Of a stretch of DNA of 38,728 nt, positions 33,375-38,728 are shown in pieces (positions within the stretch are counted from its first letter, which is position 1; each line of letters begins with the position of its first letter). The stretch is from Pseudonocardia sp. CNS-139. Its GTDB lineage: Bacteria; Actinomycetota; Actinomycetes; Mycobacteriales; Pseudonocardiaceae. The DNA is taken from positions 1 to 38,728 of the forward strand of contig MKJX01000212.1 in the NCBI GenBank assembly GCA_001942415.1, written 5' to 3'. A model generated the notes under the pieces. It saw only the letters and a list, made by a program, of their open reading frames with translations, did no database searches and was not told the DNA's origin. The position numbers and the translations under genes are program-made.

Positions 33375-33777
33375 ACCGGTCCGACGGTGGTCCTGCGCGC
33401 CAGCGCGCGGCGTAACGCGCCGCGGCCGCCTCGCGCGCCCCGGCACCGAGCTCGTCCCGCACGGCCTGCGCGGTGCCACTCGGATACCCGGCCTTGCGCA
33501 CCCGGTGCTCGGCGGCCGCCTCGGCGAACGCGACGGCGTAGATCATGCCGACGGTACCATCCCGCCCAGCACCGGCCCACGACCCGCACCCAGGGCCTCG
33601 GACGGCAGGAACAGCACCACCAGCACCGCGCGGGGCCATCTGCACCAGCGAGCGCACCACGGCCGGCACGCGCCAGGTCCGGACCGTCAGGTCGTGCAGC
33701 ACCCACTCCCGGAAGCGCGGCGGGAGCGCCCCGCCCATCGCGTACCACCACCAGCGCAGCGGACCGGGCCGTCTCAT
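33352..33777 (-). CDS. DUF5313-type membrane-associated protein (frameshifted)
   Basis: About 140 residues. RRPGPLRWWWYAMGGALPPR and FREWVLHDLTVRTWRVPAVV are the conserved N-terminus; YAVAFAEAAAEHRVRKAGYP and SGTAQAVRDELGAG are the conserved C-terminus. The middle, 33560-33655, reads as a Gly/Ala-rich stretch in the open frame, whereas another frame gives the hydrophobic VLVVLFLPSEALG expected for a transmembrane helix, so two to three bases are probably missing there. TAGCGT lies 6 nt before the ATG at 33777. Function unknown; actinobacterial. It overlaps the SsgA-like gene tail to tail. Confidence 0.75.
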   Translation of the reverse strand: MRRPGPLRWWWYAMGGALPPRFREWVLHDLTVRTWRVPAVVRSLVQMAPRGAGGAVPAVRGPGCGSWAGAGRDGTVGMIYAVAFAEAAAEHRVRKAGYPSGTAQAVRDELGAGAREAAAARYAARWRAGPPSDRSTPRSSG

Positions 33778-33830
33778 GCCTCCACGCTAGGCCCGGCACC
33801 CCGGCGTCGGACACGTCGGCTCCGGTCACG

Positions 33831-34081
33831 TCAGCTCCGGTTCCGCGGGCCCGGGTCCGCGCCCGCGTTCACGCCGGCGTCCCTGCGGCCGGACGCCGCA
33901 GCGGCCGCGCCGGCCGCGTCCGGGGACTCGTCGATGCGCTCCGCCTCGTCCGGGACCACGTCCGCTTCCCCGTCCGCCGGCCTCGGGCGCCGCGGCGCCG
34001 GGAACTCGTCGAGCCCGTAGGCTCGTCGCCGGGCTGGTCGCCGTGCGGTCGCGCCTGCTGTTGCGCCATGTCGCCGTTCAT
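33831..34081 (-). CDS. Small disordered acidic protein (frameshifted)
   Basis: About 83 residues: MNGDMAQQQARPHGDQPGDE, then after one lost base near 34018 YGLDEFPAPRRPRPADGEAD and DEAERIDESPDAAGAAAA. It is rich in Asp, Glu, Pro and Ala, with no hydrophobic core, so probably unstructured. No family recognised. The ATG at 34069 is an alternative start with GGGG 12 nt upstream. It is divergent from the TetR gene at 34186; the 104-bp gap contains CGATG-N6-CATCG at 34134-34149. Confidence 0.5.
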
Positions 34082-34185
34082 CCCCTCGGTCGCCGCGGGG
34101 CGGATACCCGGCCGGCGCGCCACCACACGTGCCCGATGTGTTCTCATCGCACCGCAACGACGCGTTCCGAGGCAGGAGACCCGTG

Positions 34186-34796
34186 ATGACCGAGCCCCGG
34201 CCGGGCCCCGCCACGCCTGCGGCGCCCCCGGCGGTACGGCCCCGCGACGCCGCGGCCACCCGTGGCGCGCTCCTGACCGCCGCACGCGAGCTCTTCGCCA
34301 CCGTCGGCTACGACGCGACCACCGTACGCGCCGTCGCGGACCGCGCCGGGGTCAACCAGGCGCTGCTCTTCCGCTACTTCGGCAACAAGGAGGGCCTCTT
34401 CGCCGAGGCCGTGCTCAGCCGGGCGCTGACCTTCCTCGCCGACACGCCGCGCGAGCACCTGCTCGAAGGCATCCTCGCCACGCTCCTGGCCGACGACTCG
34501 GCCGAGGGCCGCGACCCGACGATGGCCGTGCTGCTCGCGGCGGGCGGCTCCCAGGTGGCCGAGCGGGTGCGCACCCAGCTCGGCAGCGCCTACGCGGAGG
34601 CGTTCGCCGCGCTCGCCGACACCGACGACCCGGCCGCGCCCGCACCCGCGCCGACCTGCTGCTCGCGTGGCTGCTCGGCATCTCCCTCATGCGCGGGGCC
34701 CTGCGGTCGGGCGCGCTGCACGACTCCCCCGAGGCCGTCACCGCGCACGTCCTGCGCGGCGCCGCGACGCTGCTGGGCACCCGCCCCCCGGATTGA
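34186..34796 (+). CDS. TetR-family regulator (frameshifted C-terminus)
   Basis: About 203 residues. After a Pro/Ala-rich N-terminal tail, RGALLTAARELFATVGYDAT, TVRAVADRAGVNQALLFRYF and GNKEGLFAEAVL form the helix-turn-helix domain. One base is lost near 34650; the next frame reads DLLLAWLLGISLMRGALRSG and VTAHVLRGAATLLGT, a normal TetR C-terminus. The ATG at 34186 has AGGAGA upstream. It is followed at 54 bp by a cytochrome P450 with a perfect inverted repeat in the gap, so it likely controls that gene. Confidence 0.87.
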
Positions 34797-34816
34797 CACC
34801 CGGCGTAGCGTCGCCC

Positions 34817-34832
34817 GTAAGCAAACGCTTAC
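34817..34832 (+). promoter_or_regulatory. Likely TetR operator upstream of the P450 gene
   Basis: GTAAGC-AAAC-GCTTAC is a perfect 6-4-6 inverted repeat standing 18 bp before the P450 ATG and 20 bp after the TetR stop. Its size and symmetry suit a TetR dimer. Its place suggests that the P450 has its own repressible promoter as well as possible read-through. Confidence 0.7.
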
Positions 34833-34849
34833 ATCTGTGGGGAGATGTC

Positions 34850-36038
34850 ATGGCCTGCCCGTACCCGTTCGCCGAGGCCGACCGGCTGGAGCTCGACCCG
34901 GCCTACCACGACCTGCTCCGCGACGAGCCCGTCTCCCGCGTCGAGCTGCCCCACGGCGGGGAGGCGTGGCTCGCCGTCCGGCACGCGGACGTGCGCACGG
35001 TGCTCGGCGACCCGCGGTTCAGCCGCGCGGCCGTGGTCGGGCGGGACGTGCCGCGGGTCCGTCCGGAGATCGACACCCAGCGCAGCTCGATCCTCAACAT
35101 GGACCCGCCCGAGCACACCCGGCTGCGCCGGATCGTGGCGAAGGAGTTCACCGTGCGCCGGGTGGAGGAGCTGCGCCCGCGCGCGGCCGAGCTGACCGCC
35201 CGACTCCTCGCGGAGATGCGCGCCGCCGGGCCGGGCGCCGACCTCGTCGAGTACGTGTCCGTGCCGCTGCCCGTCACGATCATCTGCGAGCTGCTCGGCG
35301 TGCCGGTCGAGGACCGGCCGGTCTTCCGGGCCGGCGCGGACGCGGCGGTGTCGACCTCGGCCATGACCGCGCAGGAGCGCGCGGCGGCGAGCCAGGCGCT
35401 GGTCGGGTACATGGCCGAGCTCGTCGCGCAGCGGCGCGCACGGCCCACCGAGACCTGCTCGGCGCGCTCGTCAGCGCCCGGGACGAGGGCGAGCGGCTCG
35501 ACGAGGGCGAGCTGATCGGGCTGGGCATCGGCATCCTCATCGCCGGCCACGAGACCACGATGAACCAGATCGGGAACATGACCTACACGCTGCTCACCCG
35601 GCCGGACCGGGGTGCGGCGCTGCGCGGCGGGCCCGCGGCCGTCGCGGCCGCAGTCGAGGAGCTGCTGCGGTTCATCCCGCTCGGCGCCGGGGCCGGGTTC
35701 GTCCGCATCGCGACGGAGGACGTGGAGCTGTCCGGCGTCACCGTGCACGCGGGCGAGCCGGTGATGGTCGCCGTCGCCGCCGCCAACCGCGACCCCGATG
35801 TGTTCGCGGACGCCGACACGCTCGTGCTCGACCGCGCGGGCAACCGGCACGTCGGCTTCGGCCACGGCCCGCACCACTGCCTCGGCGCCCAGCTCGCCCG
35901 CATGGAGCTGCAGGAGGCGCTCGGCGGGCTGCTGCGCGAGTTCCCCGACCTGCGTCTCGCCGTCCCGGCCGGGGACGTCGAGTGGCGGAAGGCTCGCTCG
36001 TGCGCGGCCCGGTGCGGCTGCCGCTCGCCTGGGGCTGA
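34850..36038 (+). CDS. Cytochrome P450 (frameshifted)
   Basis: About 396 residues, soluble bacterial class. NMDPPEHTRLRRIVAKEFTV is the conserved C-helix region, LIAGHETTMNQIGNMTYTLL the I-helix with the acid-alcohol pair, EELLRFIPL the ExxR, and GFGHGPHHCLGAQLARMELQ the haem loop with the Cys ligand. Single bases are lost near 35452 (frame continues DLLGALVSARDEGERLDEGE) and near 35992 (continues SLVRGPVRLPLAWG). The ATG at 34850 follows GGGGAG. A monooxygenase of unknown substrate, probably repressed by the adjacent TetR. No ferredoxin gene is adjacent. It ends 3 bp from the convergent methyltransferase stop. Confidence 0.9.
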
Positions 36039-36041
36039 GCC

Positions 36042-36611
36042 TCAGGAGGGACGGGTCGCGCGGAACCGCAGCGACCGCGGGACCGTGTCCACGTGCACGT
36101 CGTCCAGGCCGGCGGCACGCAGCCGGGCGGGCAGCGTGGCCGGGTCCACCGGCACCATCGTGTCGCCGACGTGGATCAGCCGGAACCGCAGGGTGAGCCG
36201 GCTGTCCGAGCCCGCGAACGCCCCGCCCGGGCGCAGCACCCTGGCCGCCTCGGCGAAGAGCCGGTCCTGGTGCTGCGGCGACGGCACGTGGTGCAGCACC
36301 GTGAAGCAGACGACCGTGTCGAACGCGGCGTCCGGGAACGGGAGCGCGCCGCCGTCCCCGACATGGACGTCCACCCGCTCGCCCAGCTCCCGGCGCACGC
36401 CGGCGGCCAGGTCGGGGTCCACCTCCACGGCCGTGACACGCGCGCCCCGCTCCAGCAGCCAGCGCGTCGTCACGCCGTAGCCGGGGCCGATCTCCAGCAC
36501 GTCGCCGCCGAGCGGGACGTCCCGGCACGCCCACGGGAGCACCTGGGAGTGCATGCGCAGCGCCCACGCGTCGGACCGGCAGATGCGGCGGTGCAGCAGG
36601 TTCATCGGCAC
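36042..36611 (-). CDS. Class I SAM-dependent methyltransferase
   Basis: About 189 residues, intact. GGDVLEIGPGYGVTTRWLLE is motif I, VTAVEVDPDLAAGVRREL the ribose-binding acidic loop, ALPFPDAAFDTVVCFTVLHH the methyltransf_11 core, and EAARVLRPGGAFAGSD the post-motif. The substrate is unknown. The GTG at 36611 is preferred since TAGCGT (complement 36619-36624) lies 7 nt upstream; the ATG at 36605 in the same frame is an alternative. It is tail to tail with the P450 but not obviously co-regulated with it. Confidence 0.85.
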   Translation of the reverse strand: MPMNLLHRRICRSDAWALRMHSQVLPWACRDVPLGGDVLEIGPGYGVTTRWLLERGARVTAVEVDPDLAAGVRRELGERVDVHVGDGGALPFPDAAFDTVVCFTVLHHVPSPQHQDRLFAEAARVLRPGGAFAGSDSRLTLRFRLIHVGDTMVPVDPATLPARLRAAGLDDVHVDTVPRSLRFRATRPS

Positions 36612-36633
36612 GCCCCGGACGCTACGCACCGAC

Positions 36634-36749
36634 GCGACTCGCGTGCACGAATCCAGCGACTCGCGTGCACTTTCACCGCGACTCGCGGGAAGGCCCGCGA
36701 GTCGCCGGAAAAGTGTGCGCGAGTCGCGGGCTGGGTGTACGCGAGTCGC
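36634..36749. repeat. 22-bp-period inverted/tandem repeat array (family B, copy 2)
   Basis: Complement-type units GCGACTCGCGTGCAC start at 36634 and 36656, with a shortened one at 36678; direct-type units lie at about 36691, 36713 and 36735, all with 22-bp steps. The centre at 36685-36698 is itself palindromic (CGCGGG-AAGG-CCCGCG, allowing slippage). It fills the gap between two minus-strand genes, starting at the promoter side of the methyltransferase and ending 7 bp before the stop of the next gene. It matches the array at 18041-18175. Confidence 0.88.
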
Positions 36750-36755
36750 GTCGGC

Positions 36756-37058
36756 TCAGCGCTCCACGTGGACCTGGACGGACCGGCCGTCCGCGGAGAG
36801 CCAGCCCTTGCGCTCGGCGTAGGCGAGCATGCCCGCCCAGCGGTCCGCCCAGTCGGGGGCGTCGGTGAGCAGCGCGGCCCGGGAACGCAGGACGGCGACG
36901 TCGAGCAGCGCGTTGTCGGCGTCGACCAGCGCGCCGGTGCCGGTCTTCAGCAGCGCGGCGCGCAGGCCGTCGGCGTCGAGGTCGGTGCGCAGGTGCAGCC
37001 GGCCGAGGTCGTCGGCGTCCTGCACGGCCACGCCCGCTGAGGTCAGTTGCACGATCAC
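36756..37058 (-). CDS. Conserved-looking protein of unknown function, 100 residues
   Basis: Intact frame from the GTG at 37058. It reads MIVQLTSAGVAVQDADDLGR and LHLRTDLDADGLRAALLKTG, then ALLTDAPDWADRWAGMLAYA and a basic C-terminus ending VQVHVER. Mixed alpha/beta character, soluble, no Cys and no recognisable catalytic motif. Codon use is like its neighbours, so it is probably a real gene. CAGGAT stands 7 nt before the start. It follows the DUF6461-type gene by 15 bp on the same strand and may be co-transcribed with it. Confidence 0.6.
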   Translation of the reverse strand: MIVQLTSAGVAVQDADDLGRLHLRTDLDADGLRAALLKTGTGALVDADNALLDVAVLRSRAALLTDAPDWADRWAGMLAYAERKGWLSADGRSVQVHVER

Positions 37059-37073
37059 CGGGCCGATCCTGCC

Positions 37074-38728
37074 TCAGCCACCGCTCAGCCGCCGCCGGGC
37101 CGTGTCGAGGAAGTCCGCCGCGTACGGGCCGAGCGCCCAGCGGGCACGTTCGAGCGCGTCGACGGCGGCCGCGAGCGGGTCCGGGTTGGTGGCCGCGTGC
37201 AGCGCCATCCAGACCTGGTGGTCCGACCCGCCCCCGGCCAGCGCGGACGCGCGGGCCAGCCGTTCGGCGGCCGGGGTGAGCGCCCGCCCGGCCAGGCTCT
37301 CCCCCATCTCGGGACGGCGTCGGCGCCGGTCCGCGCGGCAGCCTCGCCGACCGCCCACCACGCCAGGTCGCGCAGCACCGGCCCGGGCCGGGTCACCAGG
37401 TACTCGGTGTCCGGGCCGAGCGGGGCGGGGGAGGTCCAGCGCCGCGACCCGTCCGCCAGCCGCTCGACGGGCCGCAGGTCCGGCAGCCGCGGCAGGATCC
37501 GGTACCCGACGCCCGCCGCCTCGATCCGCTCGCGTCCGCCGGGCGCGGCCCGCGCCCGGTGAACCGCTCGACGGCGGCCAGCCCCTTCTCCATGCGGTCG
37601 CGGTAGTCGTCGAGCCCGAGGCCGTCGACCGCGGCGCGCACCTCGGCGTCGGCGACGTGCGCGGGCGGCGGCGGTTCCCACGCGGCCAGCACCGTGCCCG
37701 CGCGCGCGAAGCACAGCCGGGTCAGCGCGTTGACGTTCCAGTACATGCTGGCCGCGCGCCCGCCCGTGGACGCCGGCCGCAGCACGGGGTCGAGCGAGCC
37801 CTGCCAGCCGTTGAGCTCGACGGCGAGCACCACCCCGTCCACGGGCAGCACGGCCACCCACGGGTCGATGCCCAGCTCTGCGGCCAGCACCTGGAGCGGC
37901 TCGGGCCGCTGCGGGTCGGCCCCGAACGCGACGAGCACGTCCTCCGGGGTCGCGCCGGTCACCACGGTGACGGTCGCCGCGTCGCCCAGCGCCGAGCCGC
38001 GCACCCACCGGTAGGCGTCCTCGGGCCGCAGGACGAGGGCCGGCCCCGGCTCGCCGCGCAGCCGGTGCCCGAGCCGGTCGGCCGCCTTGTGCACGACCGC
38101 GGGCGCACCGGCGCCGGCCACAGCACGATCTCGTAGCCCTCGTGGCGGTGTCCGTCGTCGCGTCCGCGAGCGCAGACCCGGGCCCGCACCGGCCCGGGCC
38201 ACGGCGGCGTCGCGTCCTGGAGCTGGGGCGCGCCAGGCCCCTGCGGCCCGACCAGCGACGCCGCGCCGTCCACCGCGGTGTAGCTGACGTCCACGACCTC
38301 CTGCCAGTCGTCGAGGTCGGGGGCGGGCGGCTCCTCGACCACCCCCGCAGCACCACGGACGCCGACCCGTCCGCGATCCCCGTGCGCACGACGAGCCCGC
38401 CGGGCACGACGTCGACCAGCCCGTTGGCCGGCTCGCGCGCCGGCTCCGGGAACGGGCCCTCGACCAGCGCGAACCGGCTCCCGCCGACCGGCACCCAGCC
38501 GTACGCCACCCGCGGCAGCCCGTACTCGGCGCGGCGGCGTCCAGCAGGGCCGCCGGCGCGAGCGGGCGGGCGGGCCGCGCCCGCAGCACCCGCACGGCGG
38601 CGTCGAGCGCCACCCCGACGACCTCCGGCACGCCCGCGGCCGGGCGGGCGACCAGCAGCACCGCCCGCGCGACGACCACCGCGAGCGCCAGGTGCGCCCG
38701 CCCGTGCGCGGCCGCGGTCGCCTCCTCG
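37074..38728 (-). CDS. Large protein with DUF6461-like domain (5' end outside the window, frameshifted)
   Basis: Over 550 residues; the start lies beyond the right edge. The middle part has YRWVRGSALGDAATVTVVTG, DPWVAVLPVDGVVLAVELNG and ASMYWNVNALTRLCFARAG, the pattern of DUF6461 domains, whose function is unknown. Before it lies an unassigned region (EVVDVSYTAVDGAASLVGPQ and GHRHEGYEIVLWPAP), after it a helical C-terminus (LTPAAERLARASALAGG, WALGPYAADFLDTARRR). Five breaks (near 38540, 38340, 38118, 37545 and 37315) are each explained by one missing base. It precedes the 100-residue protein gene in transcription. Confidence 0.65.

Noticed and set aside
150..38728. Widespread pseudogenes in the B12 locus
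   Set aside because: Similarity resumes immediately after each break, the breaks are nearly all one-base losses, and functionally essential motifs are intact; sequence error explains this better than decay.

Overview
This is a very high-G+C actinomycete chromosome segment. Nearly every third codon position is G or C, an SsgA-family protein is present, and there are DUF5313 and DUF6461 genes and a BluB-CobT fusion. A Pseudonocardiaceae-like organism is my inference. No rRNA, tRNA, prophage or transposase is visible.

Layout. (1) 29-2893: a palindrome array, nhaA (minus), a divergent DsbA-family oxidoreductase and a DUF998-type membrane protein. (2) 2897-28441 is a large cobalamin (B12) biosynthesis locus, almost all on the minus strand. 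In transcription order it has: cobD; cobQ - chlID-type chelatase - cobO - aldo/keto reductase - cobB; a TetR/FAD-monooxygenase pair inserted between; cobM - cobL - cbiG/cobJ; an RHH/Doc toxin-antitoxin pair; a first cobalamin riboswitch, then cobH - cbiX - cysG/cobA - fchA-like - folD; a second cobalamin riboswitch, then cobN - mini-ORF - cobI - bluB/cobT. A SURF1 gene diverges from cobQ. (3) 28476-38728 is an accessory or housekeeping region: flavin reductase, a small Cys protein, AMP-forming acyl-CoA synthetase, lipoprotein, ArsR-SRPBCC fusion with a perfect palindromic operator, SsgA-like protein, DUF5313 protein, TetR + P450 with an operator between them, methyltransferase and a DUF6461-type protein cut by the window edge.

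How it works together. The locus covers uroporphyrinogen III methylation (CysG/CobA), ring methylation and contraction (CobI, CbiG/CobJ, CobM, CobL, CobH), a,c-amidation (CobB), cobalt insertion (CobN with an I-D fused AAA/VWA subunit), adenosylation (CobO), remaining amidations (CobQ), aminopropanol attachment (CobD) and lower-ligand synthesis and activation (BluB-CobT). I do not see cobK, cobG/cobF, the cobU/cobP kinase or cobS/cobV here. CbiX and CbiG, which belong to the early-cobalt route, sit beside the late-cobalt CobN system.

Two things stand out beyond the genes. First, four families of palindromic repeats lie at gene 3' ends or inside interdomain linkers. Two of them form regularly spaced arrays (periods 41-42 bp and 22 bp), and several supply the C-terminal codons and stop of neighbouring genes. 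Second, roughly 45 apparent frameshifts interrupt otherwise well-conserved genes, nearly all readable as single-base losses. This looks like a sequence-accuracy problem rather than gene decay. Coordinates of interrupted genes are given from the best start to the best stop across the breaks.
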